NCBI RefSeq assembly: GCF_012396125.1
Contig: NZ_JAAXOX010000004.1
Location: forward strand, 186,001 to 250,000
From: Cellulomonas denverensis
GTDB taxonomy: Bacteria > Actinomycetota > Actinomycetes > Actinomycetales > Cellulomonadaceae
DNA length: 64,000 nucleotides
Direction: 5' to 3'
The notes under the pieces are model-generated. The model did no database searches and was not told where the DNA came from. It saw only the letters and a list, made by a program, of their open reading frames with translations. This document shows positions 9,145 through 17,465 of this stretch, one piece after another (position 1 is the first letter of the stretch; each line of letters starts with the position of its first letter). Made by a program: the position numbers and the translations under genes.

Positions 9145-9720
9145 TCAGGCCAGGCCGAGGTCCGCCAGGCTGAACAGGTAGTGGTACGGCACGCCGTAGG
9201 CCTCGATCTTCTGCTGCGCGCCGGTGTCCCGGTCCACGATCACGGCCACTCCGCGGACGTCGGCCCCGGCCTCCCGGGCGGCCTCCAGCGCGGTGATCGG
9301 CGACCCGCCGGTGGTCGAGGTGTCCTCCAGGATCACCACCGGGCGGCCGGCGATGTCCGGGCCCTCGATGCGGCGCTGCATCCCGTGCGCCTTGGCCTCC
9401 TTGCGCACCACGAAGGCGTCCAGGTCCTGGCCGCGGGAGGCGGCGGCGTGCAGCAGGGCGGTGGCGACCGGGTCGGCGCCCAGGGTCAGGCCGCCGACCG
9501 CCTCGATGTCGGCGGTGCCCAGCCCGGCCTCCTCCAGGTGGTCCAGCAGCACGTGGCCGACCAGCGGGGCGGCCCGGTGGTGCAGGGTGATCCGGCGCAG
9601 GTCGACGTAGTAGTCGGCCTCCTTGCCGGAGGAGAGCGTGACCTTGCCGCGGACGACGGCCAGCTCGGTGATCAGGTCGCGCAGCTGCTCGCGCGGGGTC
9701 GGGGACATCGCGGTATTCAC
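9145..9720 (-). CDS. pyrE: Orotate phosphoribosyltransferase
   Basis: This 191-residue enzyme converts orotate plus PRPP to OMP in de novo pyrimidine synthesis. Family features are KVTLSSGKEADYYVDLRR, the loop VRKEAKAHGMQRRIEG and the PRPP-binding motif VVILEDTSTTGGSPITA. The start is taken as GTG 9720 because TACCCT (complement of 9728-9733) lies exactly 7 nt upstream, as for dedA, which suggests a leaderless transcript. ATG 9708 is an alternative but has no ribosome site. It reads leftward and is convergent with the radical SAM gene. It lies 17 bp after the SDR gene stop but appears to have its own promoter. Confidence 0.96.
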   Translation of the reverse strand: MNTAMSPTPREQLRDLITELAVVRGKVTLSSGKEADYYVDLRRITLHHRAAPLVGHVLLDHLEEAGLGTADIEAVGGLTLGADPVATALLHAAASRGQDLDAFVVRKEAKAHGMQRRIEGPDIAGRPVVILEDTSTTGGSPITALEAAREAGADVRGVAVIVDRDTGAQQKIEAYGVPYHYLFSLADLGLA

Positions 9721-9733
9721 GACCGCCAGGGTA
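9720..9733 (-). promoter_or_regulatory. -10 element of probable leaderless pyrE transcript
   Basis: TACCCT on the minus strand (9728-9733), 7-nt spacer, then GTG at 9720. The hexamer and spacer (TACCCTGGCGGTC) nearly match those of dedA (TACCCTGGTGGCC). Confidence 0.6.
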
Positions 9734-9737
9734 CGGG

Positions 9738-10508
9738 TCAGTCGCCGAACCCGAGCACCCGGCGGGGCTCGTCCAGCCGCCGCACCGCCGACCGCGGCAG
9801 CACCCGCAGCAGCGCGGAGGCCGCCCGGTAGCGCAGGCTCGGGGTGGAGATCACCGCGCCGCGGCGGACGTCGGCCAGTGCGGTCGACACGACCCGCTCG
9901 GCGCTCAGCCAGGCGATCTCCGGCACCTTCTGGTCGATCCCGGCGCGCTCGTGGAACTCGGTGTGGGTCAGTCCCGGGCAGAGCGCGGTGGCGGTCACCC
10001 CGGTGCCGTGCAGCTCGGCGGCCAGCCCCTCGGTGAAGGTCCGGACCCAGGCCTTGTGCGCGGAGTAGGTGCCGCCGGCGGTCAGTGCGGCCACCGACGC
10101 GACGTTGAGGATCGCGCCCCGGCCGCGGCGGACCATCGGCTCGGCGGCCGCACGGGACAACACCAGCACCGCCCGGACCATCAGGTCCAGCGCCGCCTCC
10201 TCCCGGGCCAGGTCACCGGTCACGAACCGCTGGTGCAGCCCCAGTCCGGCGTTGTTCACCAGCAGCCCCACCGGGCGCTCCTCGGCCCGCAGCCGGTCGG
10301 CCACCCGCTCCACTTGGTCGCGGTCGGTCAGGTCGGCCGGCAGGACCTCGACCTGGATCCCGGCGGCGGCCCGGAGTTGGGCGGCCAGGCGCTCCAGCTT
10401 CTCGGCGTCCCGGGCGACCAGGACGACGTCATGACGGGCGGTGGCCAGCTGCCAGGCGAACTCCAGGCCCAGCCCGGCCGAGGCGCCGGTGACGAGTGCG
10501 GTTCCCAT
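9738..10508 (-). CDS. Short-chain dehydrogenase/reductase
   Basis: This 256-residue classical SDR has the NAD(P)-binding TGASAGLGLEFA near residue 7, NNAGLG, the catalytic serine in NVASVAAL, and the catalytic YSAHK motif. An arginine after the second strand (VARDAEKLE) favours NADP(H). The C-terminal tail resembles DltE/YqjQ-type SDRs that act on lipids or fatty-acyl compounds, but the substrate cannot be assigned. It is divergent from exonuclease III (xth); the start codons are 82 bp apart. Confidence 0.88.
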   Translation of the reverse strand: MGTALVTGASAGLGLEFAWQLATARHDVVLVARDAEKLERLAAQLRAAAGIQVEVLPADLTDRDQVERVADRLRAEERPVGLLVNNAGLGLHQRFVTGDLAREEAALDLMVRAVLVLSRAAAEPMVRRGRGAILNVASVAALTAGGTYSAHKAWVRTFTEGLAAELHGTGVTATALCPGLTHTEFHERAGIDQKVPEIAWLSAERVVSTALADVRRGAVISTPSLRYRAASALLRVLPRSAVRRLDEPRRVLGFGD

Positions 10509-10520
10509 CCCGCCAGCCTA
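10508..10520 (-). promoter_or_regulatory. -10 element of probable leaderless SDR transcript
   Basis: TAGGCT (complement of 10515-10520), 6-nt spacer, ATG at 10508. No Shine-Dalgarno sequence is present. Confidence 0.5.
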
Positions 10521-10576
10521 CGCAGGGCTGCCGTGCCCGGCTGTCCGGGCGGCGGCGCGCTGTGGGTCCGGCCGGG

Positions 10577-10590
10577 TAGCGTGCCGGTCA
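10577..10590 (+). promoter_or_regulatory. -10 element of probable leaderless xth transcript
   Basis: TAGCGT at 10577-10582, 7-nt spacer, ATG at 10590. No ribosome binding site is present upstream. Confidence 0.6.
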
Positions 10591-11387
10591 TGCGCCTCGC
10601 CACCTGGAACGTGAACTCGATCCGTGCCCGCGTCGACCGCGTGATCGACTTCCTGGAGCGGTCGGGCACCGACGTGCTCGCGATGCAGGAGACCAAGTGC
10701 AAGGACGAGCAGTTCCCGCGCGAAGCCTTCGAGCAGGCCGGGTACGAGGTGGTCACCAGCGGGTTCAGCCAGTGGAACGGCGTGGCGATCGCCTCCCGGG
10801 TCGGCATCACGGATGTGGAGCGGGCCTTCGCCGGGCAGCCCGGCTGGGGCGAGGACCCGGTGACCGAGGCCCGGGCACTGGGCGCCTCCTGCGGCGGGGT
10901 CCGGGTGTGGAGCCTGTACATCCCCAACGGCCGGGAGATCGACGACCCGCACTTCGACTACAAGCTGCGCTGGCTGGAGGCGCTGCGCGCCGAGTCCGCC
11001 CGCTGGCTGACCGAGGACCCGGCCCGGCCGGTGGCGCTGGTCGGCGACTGGAACGTGGCGCCGCTGGACACCGACGTGTGGGACATCGACGTCTTCGCCG
11101 GGCGGACCCACGTCACCCCGGCCGAGCGGGAGGCATTCGCCGCCTTCGCCGAGGCCGGGTACACCGAGGTCTCCCGCCAGCACCTGCCGGCCGAGCACAC
11201 GTACACGTACTGGGACTACCAGCAGCTGCGGTTCCCGAAGAACCAGGGCATGCGGATCGACTTCACCTGGGCCTCCCCCACTCTGGCGGTCCGGGTCACC
11301 GATGTGTCGATCGAGCGCAACGAGCGCAAGGGCAAGGGCGCCTCCGACCACGTGCCGGTGGTGCTGGATATCGCCGAAGCCGCCTGA
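10590..11387 (+). CDS. xth: Exodeoxyribonuclease III (AP endonuclease family)
   Basis: This 265-residue protein of the exonuclease III/APE1 family cleaves at abasic sites and degrades 3' ends in base-excision repair. Visible motifs are MRLATWNVNSIRAR, the metal-binding Glu in LAMQETKC, the LYIPNGRE block with the catalytic Tyr, the GDWNVAPLDTDVWD block (catalytic Asp and Asn), RIDFTWAS and the terminal SDHVPVV with the catalytic His. All catalytic residues are present. The ATG at 10590 is chosen because the protein aligns from its first residue and a -10 hexamer lies 7 nt before it. Cytosolic. Confidence 0.96.
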   Translation: MRLATWNVNSIRARVDRVIDFLERSGTDVLAMQETKCKDEQFPREAFEQAGYEVVTSGFSQWNGVAIASRVGITDVERAFAGQPGWGEDPVTEARALGASCGGVRVWSLYIPNGREIDDPHFDYKLRWLEALRAESARWLTEDPARPVALVGDWNVAPLDTDVWDIDVFAGRTHVTPAEREAFAAFAEAGYTEVSRQHLPAEHTYTYWDYQQLRFPKNQGMRIDFTWASPTLAVRVTDVSIERNERKGKGASDHVPVVLDIAEAA

Positions 11388-11446
11388 ACCGCTCGGGCAT
11401 CCGGATGACGCTCGCCGACCAGTGCCGCAGTGGCGGGCCGCTGAGC

Positions 11447-11460
11447 TAGGTTGCCCGCTA
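11447..11460 (+). promoter_or_regulatory. -10 element of probable leaderless DUF4190-gene transcript
   Basis: TAGGTT at 11447-11452, 7-nt spacer, ATG at 11460. No ribosome site is present. Confidence 0.55.
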
Positions 11461-12563
11461 TGACCAGCGACGAGCCGAGCGTGCCCGAGCGCCGCTCGCC
11501 CTACGGCCCGGCAGCCGAGACCACGCCCGCGCAGGACGACCCCGGAGCGAGCACCGCGGCGCCGGACGCACCCGGCACGCCGGAGGCCGAGCTGCCCGGG
11601 TACCAGCCGCCGCCGGCCCCGACCGGGTTCGGGGTGACGCCGGGCGGGTGGACGCCTGCGGCCGGTGAGCCCGGCGCGGGTGTCGGCCGGCCCGGGTTCG
11701 CCGCGCCGGGGACCGCCCCGGCCACTTCGTCGTCCGGCACCGCCCAGACCGGTTTCGGCTCCGGCTCGGGCTCCGGCTCAGCCCAGCCCGGCTTCGGCTC
11801 CGGCACCGCCCAGACCGGCTTCGGCTCAGCCCAGCCCGGTTTCGGCTCCGGCACCGCCCAGGCCGGCTCCGGTTTCGGCTCCGGCACCGCCCAGGCCGGC
11901 TCCGGTTTCGGCTCCGGCTCCGCCCAGCCCGGTTTCGGCTCCGGCTCCGGCTCCGGCGCACACCAGCCCAGCCCGGTCCCGCCGCCGCCGTCGCGGTTCG
12001 CGCCGGAGAGCACCCCAGCCGGCCCAGCCCTCACCTCACCCGGCGCCGTGGTCCCGGTTGCACCCGCCACTCCGCCCGCACCGGCATACCCCGGCCAGAC
12101 GTACCCGGGCCAGAGCTATCCGGGCCAGAGCTACCCGGGCCAGGCGCACCCCGAACCGGGATACCCGAGCCAGGCATACCCGGGTCAGGCCTACCCCGGA
12201 CAGAGCTACCCCGGCCAGGGTCACCCCTACCCCGGCCAGGCCTACCCCGCGCAGGCCTACCCCGGCCAGGCCTACCCCGCCGCCTGGCCCCAGTCCCGCC
12301 CCTACGACGGCCTGGCGATCGCCTCGATCTCCACCAGCGGCGCCGCCCTGGTGCTGGCGCTGCTGTTCGGCCCGTTGCTGCTCGCCGCCCCGGTGGGTCT
12401 CGGGCTGGGGATCTGGTCGCTGTCCCGGATCCGGCGCACCGGCGCGGAGGGCAAGGGCCTGGCGATCACCGGTGTGGTGCTCGGCGGGGTGGGGACGCTG
12501 GGCCTGGTGCTGCTGGCGCTGCTGTTCGGGTTCCTGTTCTGGGCGTTCAGCACCGGGTGGTGA
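11460..12563 (+). CDS. DUF4190 membrane protein with long repetitive N-terminal half
   Basis: The protein has 367 residues. The C-terminal ~90 residues form two membrane segments of the DUF4190 type (GLAIASISTSGAALVLALL, then a GKGLAITGVVLGG stretch). The N-terminal ~275 residues are low complexity and probably disordered. They hold a GFGSGTAQ-type repeat block (DNA about 11740-11960) and a YPGQA/YPGQS pentapeptide block (DNA about 12090-12290). Such tails often sit on the cytosolic side of actinobacterial membrane proteins, but no function is established. The stop lies 3 bp from the stop of the convergent tetR-type gene. Confidence 0.8.
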   Translation: MTSDEPSVPERRSPYGPAAETTPAQDDPGASTAAPDAPGTPEAELPGYQPPPAPTGFGVTPGGWTPAAGEPGAGVGRPGFAAPGTAPATSSSGTAQTGFGSGSGSGSAQPGFGSGTAQTGFGSAQPGFGSGTAQAGSGFGSGTAQAGSGFGSGSAQPGFGSGSGSGAHQPSPVPPPPSRFAPESTPAGPALTSPGAVVPVAPATPPAPAYPGQTYPGQSYPGQSYPGQAHPEPGYPSQAYPGQAYPGQSYPGQGHPYPGQAYPAQAYPGQAYPAAWPQSRPYDGLAIASISTSGAALVLALLFGPLLLAAPVGLGLGIWSLSRIRRTGAEGKGLAITGVVLGGVGTLGLVLLALLFGFLFWAFSTGW

Positions 12564-12566
12564 GGG

Positions 12567-13166
12567 TCAGAGCGGGACGGTGAGGTTCGCCTGCACCAGG
12601 GCCCGGACCGGCTCGACCATGTCGATCGCGCCGTCGGACAGCAGCCACTGCACCTGCAGGCCGTCCATCACGGCGATCAGCTGGCGCCCGGCGTTAATCG
12701 GGTCGACGCCGGCGAGCAACTGCCCGTCCTCCTGGGCCTCGCGGTAGGCGGCGGCGGTGACGTCCACACTGCGGTCGTAGCGCGCGACGAAGTACTCGTG
12801 GGCCGGGTGGTCGGGGGCGGTCGCCTCGGCCGAGACCACGGCGAACAGCTCGACGATGCCGCGCCGCTCGCTGTTCACCCGGACCAGGTCGACGGTGCGG
12901 CGCAGGGTGTCGACACCGCGGGAGCCGGCGCCGGACATCCGGGCCTGATCGGCCTCGTCCCGCTGTTCCAGCACCGCGAGCAGCAGCGCCTCCTTGGTCG
13001 GGAAGTGGTGCAGCAGGCCGGGGTGGGAGATGCCGCACCGGGCGGCGATGTCACGCAGGCTGGCCCCTCGGTAGCCGGACTCGCCGAAGATGGCCACCGC
13101 CTGTGCCAGGATCTCCGCCTTCTTGGCCCGCCCCTTGGCGTAGCCGGGCAATGCCTCGGTGCTCAC
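12567..13166 (-). CDS. TetR/AcrR family transcriptional regulator
   Basis: This 199-residue protein starts at GTG 13166 with GAGAGGGA upstream. The N-terminal helix-turn-helix is clear: ILAQAVAIFGESGYRGASLRDIAARCGISHPGLLHHFPTKEALL, here in two adjoining blocks, at residues ~17-60. The C-terminal ligand domain ends in VQWLLSDGAIDMVEPV, as in TetR regulators of the BetI-like group. It is divergent from the GH3 glucosidase gene, and the start codons are 141 bp apart, so it most likely represses that gene and itself. The inducer may be a sugar or an aglycone. The palindromic stretch ACCGAGCGGT near 13240 is a possible but unproven operator. Confidence 0.88.
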   Translation of the reverse strand: MSTEALPGYAKGRAKKAEILAQAVAIFGESGYRGASLRDIAARCGISHPGLLHHFPTKEALLLAVLEQRDEADQARMSGAGSRGVDTLRRTVDLVRVNSERRGIVELFAVVSAEATAPDHPAHEYFVARYDRSVDVTAAAYREAQEDGQLLAGVDPINAGRQLIAVMDGLQVQWLLSDGAIDMVEPVRALVQANLTVPL

Positions 13167-13248
13167 TCGCCCGTCCCTCTCCGTTGCCGTCGGCCCCGAT
13201 TGTGGCATCCGCGTGCGCCCCGGGCTGGGCACAAACCCGACCGAGCGG

Positions 13249-13254
13249 TAGGTT
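13249..13254 (+). promoter_or_regulatory. Candidate -10 element for the GH3 glucosidase gene
   Basis: TAGGTT predicts a start near 13261 and a ~47-nt leader. It lies next to the short palindrome ACCGAGCGGT, which could be an operator for the divergent TetR protein. Confidence 0.4.
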
Positions 13255-13307
13255 AGTCCCACCCGCCCGGCGACCGACCCCCGGGCCGATCGCACGCGGA
13301 GGTGCAC

Positions 13308-15551
13308 ATGACCGACGTCTTCGATGTCGAGCGCGTTCTGGCCGAGCTCACCCTGGAGGAGAAGGCGGCGCTGACCTCCGGCTCCGACTTCTGGCACACC
13401 GACTCCGCACAGCGGCTCGGCGTGCCGGCAGTGATGGTGACCGACGGCCCGCACGGGCTGCGCAAGCAGGCCACCTCCGCCGACCACCTGGGGCTGGGCG
13501 ACTCGGTGCCGGCCACCTGCTTCCCGCCGGCCGCGGCGCTCGGTTCGACCTGGGACGCCGATCTGCTCCGCCGGGTCGGTGCCGCACTGGGCCGGGAGAC
13601 CCGCGCCAACGACGTGGCCGTGCTGCTCGGCCCCGGCATCAACATGAAGCGCTCCCCGCTCTGCGGCCGAAACTTCGAGTACCTGGCCGAGGACCCGGCG
13701 CTGGCCGGTGAGCTCGGCGCGGCCCTGGTCGCCGGGGTGCAGAGCGAGGGGGTGGGCACCTCGCTGAAGCACTTCGCGGTGAACAACCAGGAGTCCGACC
13801 GGATGCGGGTCTCCGCCGAGGTCGACGAGCGCACGCTGCGGGAGATCTACTTCCCGGCCTTCGAGCGGGTGGTGACGGAGGCGCAGCCGTGGACGGTGAT
13901 GTGCTCCTACAACCGGATCAACGGCACCTACGCCTCGCAGAACCACTGGTTGCTGACCGAGGTCCTGCGGGACGAGTGGGGCTTCGAGGGCCTGGTGGTC
14001 TCCGACTGGGGCGCCGTCTTCGACCGGGTCGCCGCGCTGGCTGCCGGCCTGGACCTGGAGATGCCGGCCACCGGCGGGCGGACCGACGCCGAGGTGGTCG
14101 CCGCCGTCCGGACCGGTGAGCTGGACGAGGCCGTGCTGGACGTGGCCGTGCGCCGGGTGCTGACCATGATCGCCCGCGCGCTGCCCGCCCTGGCCGAGCC
14201 GGGCGAGATCGATCACCCGGCCCACCACGAGCTGGCCCGCGAGGCCGCCGCGGCCGGGTCGGTGCTGCTGAAGAACGACGGCATGCTCCCGCTCGCCGCC
14301 GAGGACGCCGCACGGGCGGTGGTGATCGGTGAGTTCGCCCGTACCCCGCGCTACCAGGGCGCCGGATCCTCGCAGGTGAACCCGACCCGGTTGGACGACG
14401 CGCTGACCGCCCTGCGCACCGCCACCGGCACCGAGCTGCCGTTCGCCGCCGGGTTCTCGGTCGCCGGGGTCGCCGGGTCGCAGGACGCGGACGACGACGC
14501 GCTGCTGGCCGAGGCGGTCGAGGTGGCCCGGAACGCGGGCACCGTGCTGCTGTTCCTGGGCCTGCCCGCACCGGACGAGTCCGAGGGCTACGACCGCACC
14601 CACCTGGGGCTGCCCGCCAACCAGATCGCCGTGCTGCGCGCGGTCGCCGCGGTCAACCCGCGGGTGGCGGTGGTGCTGTCCAACGGGTCGGCGGTCACCG
14701 TGGAGTGGCAGGACGACGCCGCCGCGGTGCTGGAGTGCTGGCTCGGCGGCCAGGCCGGTGGCTCGGCGGTGGCCGACCTGCTGCTCGGCGTGCGCAACCC
14801 GTCCGGCCGGCTGGCGGAGACCATCCCGCACCGGATCGAGGACACCCCGGCCTTCGGCAACTTCCCGGGCGAGGCCGGCCAGGTCCGCTACGGCGAGGGC
14901 CTGCTGATCGGCTACCGCTGGTACGACACCCGCCTGGTCGACGTCGCCTACCCGTTCGGCCACGGACTGTCCTACACCAGCTTCGGCTACGACGACCTGA
15001 CCGCCGAGGTCACCGGCACCGGCGCGGACAGCTCGATCCGGGTGTCGGTCACGGTGACCAACACCGGGCAGCGGGCGGGGGCCGAGGTCGTGCAGGTCTA
15101 TGTCGGCGACCCGGAGGCGGCGGTGCTGCGGCCGGTGCGCGAGCTCAAGGGCTTCGCCAAGGTCGAGCTGGCGCCGGGTGAGTCCACCCGGGTGCAGATC
15201 GAGCTGACCGGGCGGGACCTGTCCTACTGGCACCCGGCGCTGCGGCGCTGGGTGGTCGGCGGCGGGCGGACCGTGATCGAGGCCGGCGCGTCCTCCCGGG
15301 ACATCCGCGCCGTGGCCGAGGTCCAGGTCGCCGGGGAGGAGATCGTCCTCCCGCTGGACACCGAGTCCACCTTCAACGAGTGGCTGGCCCACCCCGCCGG
15401 GGCGCCGGTGCTGACCGCCCTGCTGCCGGAGGGGATGGCCGACTCGGAGATGGGCGCGATGCTCGGGGACGCGCCGCTGCGGTCGCTGATCGGCTTCGGG
15501 ATGATCGACCCCGGCCCGGACGGGCTGCCCGGACTGCTCGCCCGGCTCTGA
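13308..15551 (+). CDS. Glycoside hydrolase family 3 beta-glucosidase
   Basis: The protein has 747 residues from ATG 13308, with GGAGGTG just upstream. It has the GH3 N-terminal barrel (VTDGPHGLRKQ, GRNFEYLAEDP, SLKHFAVNNQESDR), with the catalytic nucleophile Asp233 in VVSDWGAVFD. A GH3 C-terminal alpha/beta sandwich follows, then a fibronectin-III-like domain (VSVTVTNTGQRAGAEVVQVYV). No signal peptide is seen, so it is probably cytosolic and acts on imported oligosaccharides or glycosides. The SRYNRINGTYAS-like block and lack of a carbohydrate-binding module fit bacterial BglX/BglB-type enzymes. It is controlled, by position, by the divergent TetR regulator and ends at a clear intrinsic terminator. 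Confidence 0.95.
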   Translation: MTDVFDVERVLAELTLEEKAALTSGSDFWHTDSAQRLGVPAVMVTDGPHGLRKQATSADHLGLGDSVPATCFPPAAALGSTWDADLLRRVGAALGRETRANDVAVLLGPGINMKRSPLCGRNFEYLAEDPALAGELGAALVAGVQSEGVGTSLKHFAVNNQESDRMRVSAEVDERTLREIYFPAFERVVTEAQPWTVMCSYNRINGTYASQNHWLLTEVLRDEWGFEGLVVSDWGAVFDRVAALAAGLDLEMPATGGRTDAEVVAAVRTGELDEAVLDVAVRRVLTMIARALPALAEPGEIDHPAHHELAREAAAAGSVLLKNDGMLPLAAEDAARAVVIGEFARTPRYQGAGSSQVNPTRLDDALTALRTATGTELPFAAGFSVAGVAGSQDADDDALLAEAVEVARNAGTVLLFLGLPAPDESEGYDRTHLGLPANQIAVLRAVAAVNPRVAVVLSNGSAVTVEWQDDAAAVLECWLGGQAGGSAVADLLLGVRNPSGRLAETIPHRIEDTPAFGNFPGEAGQVRYGEGLLIGYRWYDTRLVDVAYPFGHGLSYTSFGYDDLTAEVTGTGADSSIRVSVTVTNTGQRAGAEVVQVYVGDPEAAVLRPVRELKGFAKVELAPGESTRVQIELTGRDLSYWHPALRRWVVGGGRTVIEAGASSRDIRAVAEVQVAGEEIVLPLDTESTFNEWLAHPAGAPVLTALLPEGMADSEMGAMLGDAPLRSLIGFGMIDPGPDGLPGLLARL

Positions 15552-15561
15552 TCGACCCGGC

Positions 15562-15605
15562 AACGGGCCCGTCGCGGATCACCGCGGCGGGCCCGTTCGC
15601 TTTTT
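15562..15605 (+). terminator. Intrinsic terminator after the GH3 gene
   Basis: A perfect 10-bp stem (AACGGGCCCG at 15562-15571, complement at 15588-15597) encloses a second 5-bp stem (CGCGG/CCGCG). It is followed by TTTTT at 15601-15605. Confidence 0.9.
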
Positions 15606-15880
15606 GCGCCGTGACCATTCTCTATTTCAAAAGCGTATCGATCTGCGCTTGTTCGAGCCTCCGACCTGCGGTTTTCCCCGTCACGACCTCACAGGGGACC
15701 TTGGGCCCCCGTCGCCGGGCACCGTTCTTCCCAGACTGGTCCCGACCCCGTGGATCCGCCGGCGCCCCCGCGTCAGGTGGCCCGAGCGGGGGATGCCGGC
15801 CGCTGATGTCCGGCATCCCCCGCCGGTGTCGGGCCCGGGGGGCGCCCGGCCACATCACCCGCGCGCCGGAGGTATCGACC
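15606..15880 (+). other. Long structured leader/intergenic region before the DMSO reductase operon
   Basis: This gap opens with an AT-richer stretch (15610-15660) where a promoter could lie, but no convincing -35/-10 pair or FNR-type palindrome was found. It then carries the strong hairpin at 15786-15823 and GC-rich sequence up to the ribosome site CCGGAGG about 8 nt before GTG 15881. No small gene with support was seen. Confidence 0.6.
15786..15823 (+). promoter_or_regulatory. Perfect 14-bp leader hairpin upstream of dmsB
   Basis: The stem GCGGGGGATGCCGG (15786-15799) pairs fully with 15810-15823 around a 10-nt loop. It ends 57 nt before the dmsB start and has no T run. It may be an attenuator, an RNA-stability element or a terminator. 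Confidence 0.6.
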
Positions 15881-16504
15881 GTGGCGAAGCAACTGGGCTT
15901 CTACATCGACCAGGAGTACTGCACCGGCTGCAAGGCCTGCACCATCGCCTGCAAGGACAAGAACGACCTGCCGGTGGGCGTCACCTGGCGGCGGGTGGTC
16001 GAGTACACCGGCGGTGCCTGGTCCACCGACCCCGAGCGGGGCACCTTCACCCCGAACGTGTTCAGCTACTACACCTCGATCTCCTGCAACCACTGCGAGG
16101 ACCCGATCTGCGTGCGGGTCTGCCCGACCACCGCGATGCACAAGGGCGAGGACGGCATCGTCTCGGTCGACCCGGACAAGTGCGTGGGCTGCCGGTTCTG
16201 CGAGTGGGCCTGCCCCTACTCGGCACCCCAGTTCAACGCCGAGACCGGCCGGATGAGCAAGTGTGACTTCTGCGCCGACTACCTGGCCGAGGGCAAGGAC
16301 CCGGCGTGCGTGGCGGCCTGCCCGTCCCGGGTACTGCAGTTCGGGGAGATCGAGGACCTGCGGGCGCGGTACGGCGACCGGGCGGATGTCGCGCCGCTGC
16401 CCGATCCGTCGATCACCCGGCCGAACCTGGTGATCACCCCGCACCGGCACGCCGAACCCTCCGACGCCGCGACCGGCGCGATCGCGGACCCCGAGGAGAT
16501 CTGA
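15881..16504 (+). CDS. dmsB: DMSO-reductase-type electron-transfer subunit, four [4Fe-4S] clusters
   Basis: This 207-residue ferredoxin-like subunit starts at GTG 15881 with CGGAGG upstream. It has the full set of 16 cluster cysteines in four groups: CTGCKACTIAC, CNHCEDPICVRVC, CVGCRFCEWAC, and CDFC with CVAAC. This matches DmsB and related subunits, which pass electrons from the membrane anchor to the molybdenum subunit. The subunit has no signal peptide and would be exported with DmsA through the Tat pathway. It is the first gene of the operon; dmsC starts 3 bp after its stop. The order B-C-A differs from the A-B-C order in Escherichia coli. Confidence 0.93.
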   Translation: MAKQLGFYIDQEYCTGCKACTIACKDKNDLPVGVTWRRVVEYTGGAWSTDPERGTFTPNVFSYYTSISCNHCEDPICVRVCPTTAMHKGEDGIVSVDPDKCVGCRFCEWACPYSAPQFNAETGRMSKCDFCADYLAEGKDPACVAACPSRVLQFGEIEDLRARYGDRADVAPLPDPSITRPNLVITPHRHAEPSDAATGAIADPEEI

Positions 16505-16507
16505 CCC

Positions 16508-17428
16508 GTGAACGTCCACGAGCTGCCCCTGATCCTGTTCACCCTGCTCAGCCAGATGGCGGTCGGCGCGTTCGTCGTGCTCGGCGTGGTCCAGGTGGTC
16601 GCCCGCCGCCGGCACGACGCCGCCACCGTCGACCGGCTCACCACCCCGGCGCTGTACGCGATCGGCCCGGTGATGGTCGCCGCGCTGCTGGTCTCGATGA
16701 TCCACCTGGGCAATCCGATCAACGCCCTGAACGTGCTCAACCACCTGGGGTCGTCCTGGTTGTCCCGGGAGATCCTCACCGGCTGCGCCTTCACCGGCCT
16801 CGGTGCCGCGTTCGCGATCTGCCAGTGGCGCGGCTGGTTCGGCCCGGTGCTGCGCCAGGTGCTGGCCGCGGTGACCGCCCTGGTCGGCCTGGTCTTCCTG
16901 TGGGCGACCGCGAACGTCTACCTGATCCCGACCGTCCCGGCCTGGAACTCCTGGACCACACCGGTGACGTTCTTCGCCACCAGCTTCCTGCTCGGGTCGC
17001 TGGCGATCGGCACCGCCTTCGTCTGCACCCAGGCGGTGCGCCGGCGCCGCGGCGGGGACCCCGACGTGGTGGTGGCCGGCCTGATCCGCGGGACGCTGCG
17101 CGGCATCGGGGTGGCCTGCATCGTGCTGCTCGGCGTGGAGGCGATCGCGGTCCCGGCCTGGATCGCCCAGGTGGCCACGGACGGCTCCCCCGCGGCGGCC
17201 GGGTCGATGGCGACCATCGCCACCGCCGGGGGTGCCTGGCTGATCCTGCGGCTGGCGCTGGGCGTGCTCGGTGCCGGGGTGCTCGGCATCTTCCTGTACC
17301 GGGTGGCCGCCCGGGGCGCCGACCGCTTGCTGCTGATCGCCGCGAGCAGCGCCTTCGTCCTGGTGCTGGCCGCCGAGGTGCTGGGCCGGGTCCTGTTCTT
17401 CAGCTCCTACGGCCGGATCGGGATCTGA
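16508..17428 (+). CDS. dmsC: DMSO-reductase-type membrane anchor, quinol-oxidising subunit
   Basis: This 306-residue protein has eight predicted hydrophobic segments. It opens with the DmsC-like pattern ELPLILFTLLSQMAVGAFV, with SMIHLGNPINALNVLNHLGSSWLSREIL as the conserved loop (written here as two joined blocks: SMIHLGNPINAL and NVLNHLGSSWLSREIL). That loop carries the family histidine used in quinol oxidation. The subunit anchors the DmsAB dimer to the membrane and oxidises menaquinol. It lies 3 bp from dmsB and 37 bp from dmsA. The start is GTG 16508. Confidence 0.9.
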   Translation: MNVHELPLILFTLLSQMAVGAFVVLGVVQVVARRRHDAATVDRLTTPALYAIGPVMVAALLVSMIHLGNPINALNVLNHLGSSWLSREILTGCAFTGLGAAFAICQWRGWFGPVLRQVLAAVTALVGLVFLWATANVYLIPTVPAWNSWTTPVTFFATSFLLGSLAIGTAFVCTQAVRRRRGGDPDVVVAGLIRGTLRGIGVACIVLLGVEAIAVPAWIAQVATDGSPAAAGSMATIATAGGAWLILRLALGVLGAGVLGIFLYRVAARGADRLLLIAASSAFVLVLAAEVLGRVLFFSSYGRIGI

Positions 17429-17465
17429 CCGTGTCCGCCGCCCCGCTCGGTGAAGGAGAGAACCG

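Noticed and set aside
11740..12290. Regular repeats resembling a CRISPR array
   Set aside because: The units are contiguous, in frame, and encode GFGSG and YPGQ peptide repeats; there are no unique spacers and no cas genes.
15606..15880. Possible molybdenum-cofactor riboswitch before dmsB
   Set aside because: The strong hairpin is suggestive by position, but I could not fit the known conserved core of that RNA; it is reported only as an unassigned hairpin.
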